Source: Adiantum capillus-veneris (taxonomy: Eukaryota; Streptophyta; Polypodiopsida; Polypodiales; Pteridaceae). From it: a stretch of 64,000 bases of DNA. Positions 23,407 through 35,799 of this stretch are shown here, piece by piece. The notes beneath the pieces were generated by a model, which had not been told where the DNA came from, searched no databases, and saw nothing but the letters and a program-made list of their open reading frames with translations. The stretch lies in the NCBI GenBank assembly GCA_014529385.2, contig CM043968.1:27595013-27659012 (forward strand). Reading direction: 5' to 3'. How positions within the stretch are numbered: position 1 is the stretch's first letter; every line of letters begins with the position of its first letter. The position numbers and the translations under genes were made by a program.

Positions 23407-23636
23407 AATGATGATGATTTGGTGAGTCAGATTAAAAGAGTACAATAGGTCTAGCTTAAGATACAAAGATACTAGGCTCGAGATTGGGAACTTCCTGATC
23501 AGGGATCGGATCCCAAAAATGAAGTAATTGGTACTATTTATAATCCTCTTAATTGGGTTTTGATTGGCTGCATATTGTATTAGTTACCATGGTAGCTATC
23601 CAGAGTGTACTACTTCTGGAAGCCTCTAGTCTAACC
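23407..23636. repeat. 230-bp direct repeat, right copy (LTR-like)
   Basis: Partner of 18351-18580 in the same orientation. Together they bound a 5.3-kb segment lying between the RNase H and integrase parts of a - strand Ty3/gypsy element. Confidence 0.7.
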
Positions 23637-24733
23637 ATCCATCATCGGCCGTACACACATAATGGGTAAAATCTACTCAAATTGTGGAATACCAATTTTT
23701 GTGAAAGTATAATAGTTGTACCATTTGTCAGGTGTTAGATTTTGGCCATAAGATAACACATGAGACACTTGTAGGAGAGGTACATACTCATTTGGACAAG
23801 GAAAATTCTTTAAAACTAACTCATTATCCTTGTAGTAAAGATGGCTTGCTGTCAAGGAAAATCAATGGCTATCTTGTGTAAACTCAATCACATGTTCCAC
23901 AAACTACTACATGTTTGCTCCACTTTTGGACCCATTCTATCATAAACGAAGAGAGATACATCAAGAAGGTCATCATTAACAATAAGTTTGTGTTTGGTCC
24001 ATTTAAGTGGCTTGTCATCTCATTTTATAAAGTTGGCTTTAAGACCGACTGTTACTTTTTATAAGACCATGAACATAGTATATCATTAAGGTCCTACCCA
24101 TTTCTCCAAAGAAGTTTAAAATTGTCTTTAACATTGACTATTACGTTCTATGAGACCATGAACATAGTATATCATTGAGGTTCTATGTATGCCATTTATT
24201 CCAAAAAAACATAAAATAAAGTTATAATTTTCTAAAATTAGCAACACACCACAAAATTGGCTTTTAACTTTATAACATGTACATCTTTGACGCTTGAAAT
24301 AGATTGACAATCTTTTTTTTTTTAAAGGATATGCATCATGCATGGATTCTCATACATGTTTGAGTAATTTTGAAGAAAAATTCAATGTTCTTTGAATATT
24401 TATATGGTGTCTACATGGGATACCAAAACTTTTGAGCAGTTTTGGCTTGATTATACCTAAAAGATGATTTTGAACAACAATAAATTTATATCAAATTATT
24501 TATTTTTATTTTTTATGGACTCCCCAAATGCCTTGAGAACAAATCCTTGAAAGGTCTCGATGAGATTTTTTGTCATTCATGAGAAGAAGAATTTACACAA
24601 AAGTTGCCTCCAGCCACAAAAGTGGCTTGCGTTTACACAACCCTAGTGTTAACCTAGAGTAGGTTCTTTCCCAAACATGAGTCTCAAAAGGTGGTTAGCA
24701 TGTTGATACTTGATATATTTTTTCATAGAAACT
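23637..24733. other. Decayed link between gypsy RNase H and the insert
   Basis: A 60-codon - strand frame (23855-23673) reads HLYYKDNELVLKNFP and may be the spacer that normally follows RNase H. The rest is unreadable AT-rich DNA. Confidence 0.3.
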
Positions 24734-25840
24734 TCAAATGTAAGCCCAATGAGGATGATAAACCATCAGACAATTTTGCCCATGTGGATGGCTGTTAATT
24801 AGGGAAAGAAGAGTCTCATGGTCCACAAAAAAGACAAATTTATTTGCAAGAAAATAATTTCTAAATTTCTCGATTGAATATATAGTTGATAAGCCTTTCC
24901 TCTCTATGGCTATGTAACTTTTCTTAGCTTGAATCGATTGTTGACTTGCATAGGCAATTGGAAAATCCATGTTGCCTTGTTGTAATTGGGCCAAAATATA
25001 ACCTATCATGTAGACACTTGTATCAATGTGGACATGGAATATCTAGCCCTATTATGGTGCCTTCAATATAGATACACTAATTAGTGCTAGCTTGAGTTTA
25101 TTAAATGCAAATATTGCACTTAAAAGTCCATTTGAATGACACCAATAGCTGATACAACGATCATACTATTTTTGCAAACATGTAGACAAGCCTCCTATAG
25201 TAACCATGGTGTCCCTTGAACACTTAAACATCACGTGGGATATTGGACTTGGGAGAATTGATAATCATTGATAATTTGTTAAATTTTGTAGTAATTTCAT
25301 GATTAGACAAAATGTGACCAAGGGTCCTACCATGGCAAACCATAAATGTACACTTCTTAGGGCTTAAGAAAATCATATAGGTATGACAGTGAATGAAGAT
25401 CCCTATTAAGTGGTCAATGCGATCCTTTATCTCATGGATTTTATACACAAATCATCCTTAAAACCTTCCAAGAATTCTCTAAGGTACCTTTGAAAAGTAT
25501 ATCTTATAAGTCTCTGAAATGTGGCTAGAGCATTTGTAACCACAAAAGGGCACTAATATAAGTGAATATCTCCCTTTCAATGGTGAATGTAGTTCTTTGT
25601 TGATCTTAGGGTGTTATTCTCAACTACTTGTAGCCAAAGAATCCATTAGGAAACACCACACTTCTTTTCCTACTACTCACTCAAGCACATGATCTATAAT
25701 GGACAAAGGATAGTTATGTGGAATGGTTGTAGCATTCAGGTACTTGAGATTGACACAAAATCCAATTTTTCTATTTTTTCTCAAGACCACTACAATTAAA
25801 GATACCCATTTTGTGTGCTCAAATTCATGGATAAACCCTA
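24734..25840 (-). pseudogene. Ty3/gypsy reverse transcriptase and RNase H
   Basis: From right to left on the - strand: KIGFCVNLKYLNATTIPHNYPL (near 25790-25720, the KxRxCVDYRxLN block), a degraded palm region, then the open frame 25448-25224 with FIHCHTYMIFLSPKKCTFMV and GRTLGHILSNHEI (RT thumb), and 25009-24734 with GYILAQLQQG, PIAYASQ, AIERKGLSTIYSIEKFRNY and FVFFVDHETL (RNase H). The catalytic Asp pair is not preserved in a readable form. Frameshifts make this a dead copy. It belongs with the gag at 26.8-27.2 kb. Confidence 0.85.
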
Positions 25841-26822
25841 CTTCTAGTATGTATCGATCTTCTCTCTATTCTTCCTTGCAAAATTACCATTATACATATA
25901 AGGGCACTATTTCCATTTTGAAATCATTATTAAGTGTGATGGTAAATCAAGAGATCAAGGGGTCCATCCGTCTTAGACCTTTGTATGACCACAAAAACAC
26001 ACTTTATACTCCTTGACAGTTGATGACTAGGGTTTCTTTAAATTTGTAGCTATCTACAACACTTTGGGTGGCTCAATGTGTTTCACCAAACTTGCCTATT
26101 TAACCCTTTTAGACTTGTTATTGAACTCACCTACTAGTTCGACCCTCTCTCTTGGGTTTTTCAAGCACCGTCTTTTAATCTTGCATGATGTATTGTTTGA
26201 AATGTGTTGGCATTTGTGGCTTTGATCTCCCTTACTCGCACTTCTTTTGACAAGCTTCTCCCAGGCTTCCTTATAGATACTTTTTGATGTATTATTGGGT
26301 CCACTTTGAAAGGCTTCTAGTAGGCGTCTTTCTTAGATGATGTTTATTCTTTAGAAGAGAATGCATCATTCTCCATTTTTTGTTTCTTTCCTTACTTTGT
26401 GTTAAGGGTCAGGTCTGCCTCATGTTTAGCTGGGTTTGATTCAATTTCACAAAAGCGCATGTGACCCAAAAGAAGGTTTCCACAAAGCAGTAGGCAGGCA
26501 GCACTCATGGAGATCTTCTATATGAGAAACCTCCACATGCGAGTACTTAGAAGAGGAATCTAAGGGTAGTAATTGCATCATATTTAAGGCCTTGACTTTT
26601 CCCTTGTCTTTGCTGTCCTAGGATTTTACATTGTAGGCAATCTGTCTTTTTATTTTTTCCAAATACAGTTGAGCAAGAGCTTCTCTTTCTTGGCTCTCTC
26701 AAGATCTTTGTTGAGAGTTGTCATGGAGGCCTCTTGTGTTTCTTTAAGAACTCATTTGATGCATTGAATAGCTTTGTTTTCTTACCACACACATGTGACT
26801 GTGCAGAAGATGTTGCAAGTAT
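25841..26822 (-). other. Probable protease/linker region of the gypsy element, unreadable
   Basis: It sits between gag (26823-27240) and RT (25840 leftward) on the - strand, where the protease should be. No DSG/DTG loop can be read, only short frames. Confidence 0.35.
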
Positions 26823-27240
26823 CTAATTCTTGTTTTTTGCATGTTTCTTATGCACAATAACATCATGTATTTGTGCATGATTGATAGCTTCAATTAACAG
26901 TTTTGGGTGATGGGTTTTAACCTTGGATTGATACTTAGGATCTAGCCCATGGATAAACCCATAGACCTTGTGAGACTCATTTGTATCCTCCAGTTTTAGA
27001 ATAATATCTCTGTAATTGGCTATACCTTGAGTGAGTGTGAGAGTATCCATCACACACTCATCCCAAGAATTCCAATTTGAATATTGTTCATTTTGTGAAA
27101 GGAATTTCTTATGAAAGATGGTTTCAAAGGCTACCCACATGGTTAGCTTATGAGGTAGCTTAAGACTCATCCACCACGTATAGGCATTTCCCTTCATTGA
27201 TAGACTAGTCTCCCACCTTTTCTCTTCTTTAGGTTTGTGT
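26823..27240 (-). pseudogene. Ty3/gypsy gag fragment
   Basis: A 124-codon frame begins KGNAYTWWMSLKL, the GxAxxWW motif of the retrotransposon gag core, followed by WVAFETIFHKKFL and RDIILKLEDTNESHKVYGFIHGL as expected for that domain. It is the upstream partner of the RT at 24.7-25.8 kb. The N-terminus and the knuckle region are not seen in frame. Confidence 0.8.
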
Positions 27241-27635
27241 TTGAGCCTACATGAAAATACAAGAGTGAAGGGAAAAAGTGAGGAAATGAAAAGCCTAGTG
27301 AAAGTGGACAGTCAAAAGACTTTGTATTCTATATATAAAAGGTGCCCTTGGGTACATGCAATGTGGATGATTTTTCCCTTTCACCCTCTTCCTAGTGTTT
27401 TACCCTCTTCCTAGTGTTTTCTTCTCTTTAGAGTTTTCACTATGTACGTCTTCAAATTATTTGGGCTCCCTGCGACAAATGCCTTGGTGTTTGGGAATGT
27501 TTTTTGGCTTTGAAGATAAGGTAATGATGGTTTGAAGTGGTGATTCTTTGAATCATTGCTGTTTCTTTAATGTAAAATCTTGAATTTGAGAAAACCAATG
27601 TTAATCATTGTCCTTTGCACTCATTCCTTTTACAT

Positions 27636-27642
<7 letters not shown>

Positions 27643-27698
<56 letters not shown>

Positions 27699-27733
27699 AT
27701 ACACACACACTCTTTTATATATATATATATATT
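27643..27733. repeat. Compound (CT)n-(CA)n-(TA)n microsatellite
   Basis: About 51 bp of CT, then CACTCATACACACACAC, then TATATATATAT. It has the same CT-then-CA polarity as the cluster at 49.8-53.1 kb. Confidence 0.9.
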
Positions 27734-30137
27734 ATATTTTCATTGTTTCCTATTTCACATTTATCAAACTTATGAAAGACATGTTATCTTAAATGATATA
27801 ACATTTCATATACTTATTTGGCATGTTAAAAGGAAGGACAATTTTTTTCAGCTAAGTTCATAACGATGATGATTTTTTGATGTGTGATATTTTCTCTTAA
27901 CTTTAAAGTTATCACACTACTTTGAGTCGGCTAGATATGAAGTCATTGCTTTGCCTGGTTTTTATAAAATAAGGATGATGAGATTCTTTGGAGTGTTGAA
28001 TTTAATATTTCTTAGCTCAAAACAATAATGAGTTTGTGACAGTTATCCCTAAGTTGAGTATGTTGTAAATTTTTTTAAAAAAAATCTTAATAAGACAAAT
28101 TTTACCCTCTTGTATCTTAAACACCATGTTAGAGAGTTTGAGACTTTAGAGCCAATTTGAGAATCATCAATGTCTTTAAGATTTGACCATATGAAAAAAC
28201 TTCAAATTGTTTGTTTTAAGGCCAAAGCCTTCCATAAGATAGTACTTGAAAAGATCTTCCAAGCCATGATCTCAAAATTTTGGCTAATATTTGGCCATGT
28301 GGTCAAATTTGAAGCTTGTTTTGAAAGTGAGAATGTGGTGTTCTTAGGTTCTTTTGAAATTAAATTCATAACAAATTCTTTTTTGAGTTATTCTTTCTTG
28401 CATGTGTGTATGTCTTCGTTGAGAGAGAGAGAGAGAGAGAGAGATCAGAGAGAGAGAGAACAGAATGATTAAATTTCTATCTCTCTTTGTACTTTTGTAG
28501 AAGTCTTCTTAACAACCAAAAAAGTTGATGGTTAAAGATTATAATTTACCTTGTTATAATCTACAGATTATTTTTGTTCTCTCTTTTATCATAAAAGGCA
28601 AATCATTTAATTTTTGAAAAAACATTCTTTTTATCTTGACTCCATTAAGAGATACATCCATTAAGTAGGCTCGTTGATACAGATATGGATTATTGAGACA
28701 TAAGCCTTGTCTCATTTAAGAGATACATCCAATCCATCTTCACAAGTTTGGATAAAGAAAAATCCCTTCCAAAACGAAAAGCCTCGTGAAAGTGAAAGTG
28801 AAAGTGAAAAGACTTTGTATTCCATATATAAAATATATAAAGAGGTGGCCTTGCTATACTTTTTTCACCATCTTTTTTTTTTTTGCTATACTCACAATTG
28901 TAAGTGGGTGAGTTATATTAACCCACAAAGAAATGTACCAAAACCGTCAAGCACAATGTGACATGGGGTAGTCCTTGAGCAATAAGAGCTACTTAGTTAC
29001 ATTTGAAAGGGCTTTGATTGCATGATACAGTCTTTACAGTTCTTAAGTTTTTGATAGAGATTATCACTTTCCTACTTTCTTGTATAATCTCTTTTAAGCT
29101 AGCCATCAAGTGCTCTTCTTCAAAGACACGCTAGTTCCTAGTTTGTCCGAAGTAGCAAAAGCAAAAAATTTGAATGAAAATTAGGATGGCTTGGCTCTTC
29201 CACATCTTGCCTCCCAATATCATGTCATTCTTGATTGAAAAACAAAATCTTCTAGTTCTTTTGAATCCATGCATAATTTACCTGTTGGGTTGCTCATAGT
29301 TGGACAATTTTGGCACAAGTGGAAGTGATGCTCACTAGCCACTTTGCAATCTGAGCATGTATTTGGGCTTATCTAGATACTATCTTGGTATCTTAAGATT
29401 CTTTTTTTTAAATAGAAGAAGACAAGTATTGAAATAAAAAAAGAAGAAAAATTGTACAGCTCTAGCCTCAAAGGTAGGGAAAGAGGACATCTTAAACCTT
29501 TTCTCACCCTCACTTTAGCGTTTTAACTATGTATGTCTTGAGCTTATTTATTTTTGAATCCATCAAGAGATACATCCATTAGGATACAAATGTGATTGTA
29601 CCAAAAATCCAATATGCAAAGTTAACAAGTGATAAATCATGAGGCCCGCCAATCAAAAGAGCACATCTATCTAAGCTAGCATTCACTGAGCTTAAGGTTT
29701 CTTTCTCACAAGAGCTATCCTCGGTGTACAATCAAAACAAAAATTGAAGAGATGATAAAGCAACACATCGTTTCATCTTTGGATGACTCAAGGCCGATGA
29801 GAAAATCATCTTTGTGTTTAATGTTCTTTGTAGGAGTTTACTAAGTTCTAAATCAAATATCATGTTTCATGCATGTATAATTCATTGTGCTACTAGGTTT
29901 AATTGAAAACCCAAGTCTTTAGCAAAAAGATGGTGATGAGTGTTGATCTCTATTTTGTAAGTGCCTACATGGGCAGAGTATAGCGGAAATGGCGCTATGA
30001 ACTTTAAGAATAGTGGAATTAGGAGAATTAAAAAGAGCATTTTTGTGAGACTACTTTGAGAACAAAGAGGGTGAACTTAAATAGCGGTAGCAACATAACC
30101 ATTATACTTAATTAACTTGGCATGAGCAATACTTTTG

Positions 30138-30138
<1 letters not shown>
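27734..30138. other. Unassigned DNA with short dispersed repeats
   Basis: No gene is recognised. Phrases repeat at a distance: GAAAAGACTTTGTATTCCATATATAAAA (28807) resembles 27316. AAGAGATACATCCATTAAG recurs near 28648, 28719 and 29568. A (GA)n of about 35 bp lies at 28421-28460 and a T-rich tract at 28871-28884. These may be LTR remnants of the neighbouring gypsy element, but no boundaries are defined. Confidence 0.45.

Positions 30139-30188
<50 letters not shown>
30139..30188. repeat. (GA)n microsatellite
   Basis: About 50 bp of perfect GA dinucleotide. Confidence 0.9.
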
Positions 30189-30191
<3 letters not shown>

Positions 30192-30212
30192 AGAGAACTT
30201 GACAACAATTGA

Positions 30213-30238
30213 GGACCGGATTTATGTGGATCCGGTCC
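30213..30238. repeat. Short perfect hairpin
   Basis: GGACCGGAT and ATCCGGTCC are perfect 9-bp complements around an 8-base loop. No adjoining T tract or gene suggests a function. Confidence 0.6.
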
Positions 30239-30977
30239 CTCCTCCAATAGGATTTTGTATTATAGATTCTCCCATAAAGAGAGACTTGGTATAATACAAT
30301 CTTTGTGTTCCTTGTGACCTTGGTGATGCTATGAAGATGGAAAGCTTCATGCATCACGAGCATAACATAAACTTTGTAAAAGCATTAACCATCCCCGGCC
30401 TCAGACCCAAGGCCTTAAACACCTTCGAAGGTGGAGAGAGATAGAGGGGAATTAGGGTAGGTAAGAGAAAGAAGAAACAATTCCTCACTTATCATCACTC
30501 TTCTTGCTTAGCATAGCATAATAGCATAGTAATGAAGATAAAGAAGATGGCAAGCTTAAGCATTGAAGCATGTCTCTTGGTTGGATTTTCATTCCATAGC
30601 CAAGAGTGTTGGTGTAGGCTCTTAACTTTTCAACAAGATTAGAGAAGGATATGGAGTTCTTCCACTTTCACCAAGTGAGTATGTGTGAAAAATGAGTGTG
30701 TGAGAGGGTGTATACCCCCAAGCACACTCCTTGCTTGATTTGGTTGACCCCTCCTTGTAGCTCAATCTTGAAGCTCATTGGACCCCTCTAAGACTAGCCA
30801 ATCACATGCATAATGCATTTCAAGTAACATGGGTAGCATTAGGACAAGTGTCCTCCTTACCTCTTTGAGAGAGAGAACTTGAAAATATCTAAATATTTGT
30901 TGGAGGTTAAGCTAAAGATTCCCCTAACTTGGGGATTTCCCCCTCCTTTGTAGGGTCTCTTTTTGACTCAAGCACCT

Positions 30978-31243
30978 TACCCCCCATGCACCTTCCCAAT
31001 CAAGCATGACAAGCACCTCAAGCACTTGAGTTAGCAAGCACAACAAGCACCTTAGTCATCAAGCACGACAAGCACCTCAAGCACCTAAGTCAGCACGCAT
31101 GACAAACACCTTAATCACCTTCTTCATCAAGCATGTCAAGCACCTCAAGCACCTTAGTCATCAAGAACGACAAGCACCTCAAGCACCTTCCTCATCAAAC
31201 ACGACAAGCACCTTAGTCACCAAGCATGACAAGCACCTCAAGC
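30978..31243. repeat. Minisatellite built on CAAGCAC phrases
   Basis: Irregular units of roughly 27-42 bp with the core TCATCAAGCACGACAAGCAC repeat about seven times. Units differ by single bases and by length, so this is an old, variable minisatellite. Confidence 0.85.
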
Positions 31244-31368
31244 TTGGGGCAGATTTCCACCTCAAGCACAACCCTAGCTTTCTTAAGGTCTAAGTACTTT
31301 TAACACTAACCTTTGGAGTTATTTAATGAAGCTAACCCTAAGGTATTTTAAGCTCCATTAGATGCAAG

Positions 31369-31562
31369 TTGCTCTTTGATAGACTATCTCCTTTTAGACT
31401 CCTATTGAGATGTAACCATCTCTTCTCTTGGTCCCCTACTGAGATAAGTCTAGAAGCACTTATTACACATTGCTCTTTGGTAGAAAATCTCCTTTTGGAC
31501 CCCTATTGAGATGTAACCATCGCTCCTTTTGGTCCCCTGCCAAGATAGGTCTAGAAGCACAT
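31369..31562. repeat. 101-bp tandem duplication
   Basis: The unit beginning TTGCTCTTTG-TAGA occurs at 31369 and 31470 and shares CCTATTGAGATGTAACCATC and TAGAAGCAC. About 85-90% of positions match. Confidence 0.85.
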
Positions 31563-31619
31563 GTCTCTATTCTAACTCTTGTTCCTATTTATTCTCCCAC
31601 ATTAAATGATTAGTTTAAT

Positions 31620-32127
31620 ATGAGAAAATCATTTGGGTTAGATAGATATTAGATTTTATGACATTACCTCTCTCTTGAAATCATAGTGGCCCTCAACTAT
31701 GAGGTAAAGAAGATAAAGCCTAGTCATTAGTCCATGTTTCTTAGCGGGTAGAGGATCCCTTTTTACCCTATGACATCATTCCAAAATGGATGACTAATCC
31801 ATTTGGTGCTCAGAAGACTTAGCTGCCCGAAGCATGTTTTCTCTTTAGTCCATATCATACTTCCAAAGTAGAGTGACAATTTCTACTTGGTGTTTAGGAG
31901 ACGTCGTCACCACAAACATGATCCTAAGAATGTATACTTCTTAAATTTTGTGCACAATTGTAAGACAAAAACATTGTTCATTTACAATGCATTTTCATTT
32001 GCTTACTCTAGTGTAGCATTGACAAGGTTCATATTATCCTTAAGCTAGGTTCCTTGCATCCCTCTAGCATAATTAAAGGGATAATTCTTAAACTTAATAA
32101 GAGATAGCGGGATAATCTTACCGTCTC
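31620..32127. other. Region 3' of a gypsy pol; LTR expected but not defined
   Basis: In element orientation this lies immediately after the pol end at 32128, where the 3' LTR should be. I could not find a matching copy near 35.6 kb. Confidence 0.3.
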
Positions 32128-34750
32128 TTAATACCTTGTCTTCATGTCGTAGGATGGACTCAGATTGAAGTACTTCTTGTGATCTTCGATTTTTGGAGGA
32201 TCTGCAACTATTGCTTCTTTTGGTAGCACTCTTTTGTAAGGATTATGTAGGCTCTCATGGAAAACATTGTGCATGAGCCAATGGTTGGGCGACTTTAATT
32301 GATAAACCATCTCATTGATTGGCTTAAGATTTAAAAGGACCATAGTAATTTTTTGCTAGTTTAACATAATACTCTTGGTGGCCCATAAGATTCTTGCCCA
32401 TATTTATGTGTTAGATGAGCCTTGAGAAACTTTAGCAGGATCCAATGATTTTCCTTAAAGGCTAAGGCTCTTCTGTGCCTATAAACAACATCCTTTTTGC
32501 CTTTGCTATGAGATGGATATAACCTCTTTAATCTTTGGAAAAGATTCTTTGTGTCTCTTGGATATATTCATTAGTTCATCAGCAAAGAAGATCTTCCCAT
32601 GTATTTTAAGTAGTAAGGGACTTTTGGATCTTCTCTCTTTAACCTCAAAAGATCATTTCCCCATAGAAGTATGTACAATGTCATTGTATGCATACTCTAT
32701 AAGAGGTACATACTTCTCTCATTGAGAACATTGATCTACTTCCATGACATAGGCTTTTAGTAGATTCAAGAATTTGTTAGATTACTTATTTCACTTTGGT
32801 CATCCATTTGTGGATGGTAGGCCAAAAGGGAAATTAATCTAATTCCTAGATTCTCAAAGAGACCCTTCTATAAATTACTGGTCTTGCCATGATACTTGAA
32901 AATTTGAGATTTGAAGAGGGTTGCCATTTGATGTGCCTTATAGTATTTTTGATAGGCATAGAGTGTATTTCTTGCTAAGTCCATCAACTGAAACAGTCCA
33001 AGTTGCTTCCCTCAGTCAAATCTTGACTTTTGGCATACCATGCATTTTGAAACATACTCTTGTATGTTTACTTTTCATGGTAGACCAACAAAACTACATT
33101 TCTACTCCTCGAAGAGTAGATTATGGGATCCCTCTTTGCCCCGCATAAGGAGAAGCATGGGATTCGTACATGACTTTCTTATTGTATGGGTGAGTAACGC
33201 ATAGCCTATTGCTGTTTGGAAGATAACTATCCTCCAAGGTGAATGGTTCTTTTTTCTTCTCTAATGCAAAGGCTGTAATTATGTACCTAAAGTCTTGGTC
33301 AATAGCATACTCGTCTATCATAAAAGATAGATCATTGTGAGTTGCTAAAGACACCACATTTACCCTTGGCCGTTGTGAAAGTGCATCGACCACTTGATTA
33401 TGATTGCCAGCAATGTGAGGAATATGAAATTTAAATTATGAAAGAAAATTTTTTCACCTCATTTGTTTGTCGAAGAGCTTGTTTTGCATCATGAAGTTCT
33501 TTAAGACTTTGTGATCCATTTGTAGGATGAATGGAACCCCCAAGAGATAGCGTTTCCACGTGTCTAGGGCATATAGAAGAGCTAGTAGCTCTTTTTCATA
33601 TTTGCCCAATACTCACTTATCGGAGTTGAGTCTCTGACTTTCATATGCTATGGCATGTCCTTCTTGAAGCAAAATAGCTCCAAGGCAATCAACACAAGCA
33701 TCACATTGGACCTCAAATGGCTTTGAGAGATCTAGTAGTGTGAGCACAAGTTGAGAGATAAGCTTCTCCTTAAGCTTCTCAAAAGCTTCTTGCACTTTTG
33801 CAGTCGATGAATACTTAACGTTCTTTTTTGTTAAGTCATGTAATGGGCCTACTATTAGCAATAATTTTTCTATGAAGCAGCTATAGTCTGCACACATACC
33901 CATAAAGCTTAGTACCTCATGTAGATTTCTTGATTGGACCATCCTTTTACTACCTCTAACTTTGTTGGATCCATACGGGTGCCACTTTAGAAATAATGTC
34001 ACCTAGATATTGAATCTCTTGTAGAAAAAAATCACTTTTCTTTTGATGAATGAAAAGCTTGTTCTCTCTTGTAACTTGAAAGATTACCTGGAGGTGTCAC
34101 TTGTACTCCTCAAGAGAATTTTAGTCGCCTGAAGATTTTTGTCCATCATGAGTTTGAATGTGGCTAGAGCATTTGTTAGGCCAAAATTTGTAACTTATCA
34201 AATAGATCTTCTACTCGCGGAACGATTTTTTTTTTTGTTTATAGTGATCCTATTTAGTGCGCTATAGTCGACACACATGTGATATGTGCCATCTTTCTTT
34301 TGCAAGTACTGGTGAATACAATGGAGAGAAGCTAGGCCCCACCATCCTTTTTTCCACCAATTCTTGCACTTGCCTCATGATCTCCTCTTATTGAACTTGG
34401 GAAACTCGATAAGGAGGCATGTTAGGTGGTGAGCTTCTTGGTAGGAGCTCAATTGCATGGTCATCATCCCTCATTTTGGAGATAGCTCACTAGGGATGTC
34501 ATTAATGAAAACATCTTGGAATCTATTTAGGAAATTAGACAACTCTAATTACTCTTGATTACCTTTATTGCTACATGTGAAAACATTGGAATCATTTATG
34601 AAGTTGTGACTTGACATAGGATCAAACAAAATAAAGGCATCATGATCTTGCATCTTTTCCCAAGCATAGGAAAGGAGAAATTCTTGGCAATGAGCATCCT
34701 CTTTTGAAACTTCAGCCATAGAGGCTCTAGGCAGCTCATTGCACACATTT
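32128..34750 (-). pseudogene. Ty3/gypsy pol (protease to integrase C-terminus)
   Basis: From right to left: a protease loop decayed to FILFDPMSSHNFIND (near 34620; usual form DSGAxHNFI); RT entry and palm largely unreadable in 34.0-34.5 kb; RT end and RNase H in an open frame 34002-33613 (FMGMCADYSCFIEKL, FEKLKEKL, KPFEVQCDACVDCLGAILLQEGHAIAYESQRLN); the VDALSQRP motif and HHCC-type region at 33393-33121; a decayed integrase core near 32.5-33.1 kb; and the C-terminal end at 32343-32128 (VYQLKSPNHWLMHNVFHESLHNPYK). Several frameshifts are present, so the copy is inactive. Confidence 0.85.
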
Positions 34751-34769
34751 CTTTGGGGGAAAGCACGAT

Positions 34770-35490
34770 AGGCCTGTCATTGCTCCCCACACTTGAAGCA
34801 GCGGCGGTTATCTTTGTGATAACTCTCTAGCTCCTTGGGAGAAAGTCGATTCTTGCCTTTGTAGACTCCTTTTTCCTTAGCTTTATTGTTGTTGATAGAG
34901 TTTCCTTCTTGGGAAGAATTTTGAGAATTGTTCTTCCCCTTTGCTTCATTTCGATCCTTGTTTTCCATGGGCTTGGCATTTAGCCCCTTGCTGGAAATTG
35001 ATGTGTGAAGCAACCATAGTGCGGTGGATTACGTCCATGATAGAATTAGGCCATTGGGAGTTGACATACTCGGTCATTTCTTCAAGTAATCCCGCACATA
35101 CTTGTTGCTTTTGCTTGGTGAAGTCTATTTTTTGAAAGAAAATAGGCTTAAGATGTAAACCCCAAAACTTGTCCACATATTTGTGGATAGAATCATGGGG
35201 AAGAAGCTTCAAACTTTGCCATTCGGTACGCACTTTGTCCTTTGCATCACTTTGACTCTCTCCTATACAAGAGGAGGCCTCCTAAGATCTCTCTCCTCTT
35301 GGAGAGGTAGGGAAATCCCATAAGCACAAAGTTGTTGAGTAACTTCGGCTTGCAAAGCAGGGTGGCCCATAGCTTGTTGCAATCTAGTAACAAGATAATT
35401 AACAAACATGGAGGCATCATCATTAGCACCTTCATGTGCAAAATCAAAGTTGTCAATATTCATTCTACTCTCTTGGTTATTTTCAGCCAT
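34770..35490 (-). pseudogene. Ty3/gypsy gag of the 32-35 kb element
   Basis: Starts near 35490 (MAENNQESRMNIDNFDF). It continues through 35233-34946 (WQSLKLLPHDSIHKYVDKFW, a gag core helix pattern) and a Lys/Asn-rich linker, ending in the first half of a zinc knuckle CFKCGEQ near 34795. The remaining knuckle residues are read in another frame. It is contiguous and co-linear with the pol at 32.1-34.7 kb. Confidence 0.75.
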
Positions 35491-35799
35491 GCTAATTAAA
35501 ATTATGTATAAAAATACTTTGTGTTTTGGTACCCTCAAAAAACTTAGTTGCTACTCTTCTTTACCTTTGAAAATTAGTCCTCAAGCAGCCACACCCGTGG
35601 TTTAGACGTTGTTGATTGCAAAGACTAGTGTAGAGGGTCTAACATTGCTTGATTACACTTGGTTACATCTAAACTAATCACTATCACTTGATTAACATAA
35701 TTTAGAGCGTTCACAAAATTACAGAGAGGAAGAGGGGGGAGAGAGAGATGAATGGATTACATGATCAAAAAATTTCATAACTTAAAGTATGAAAAATGT

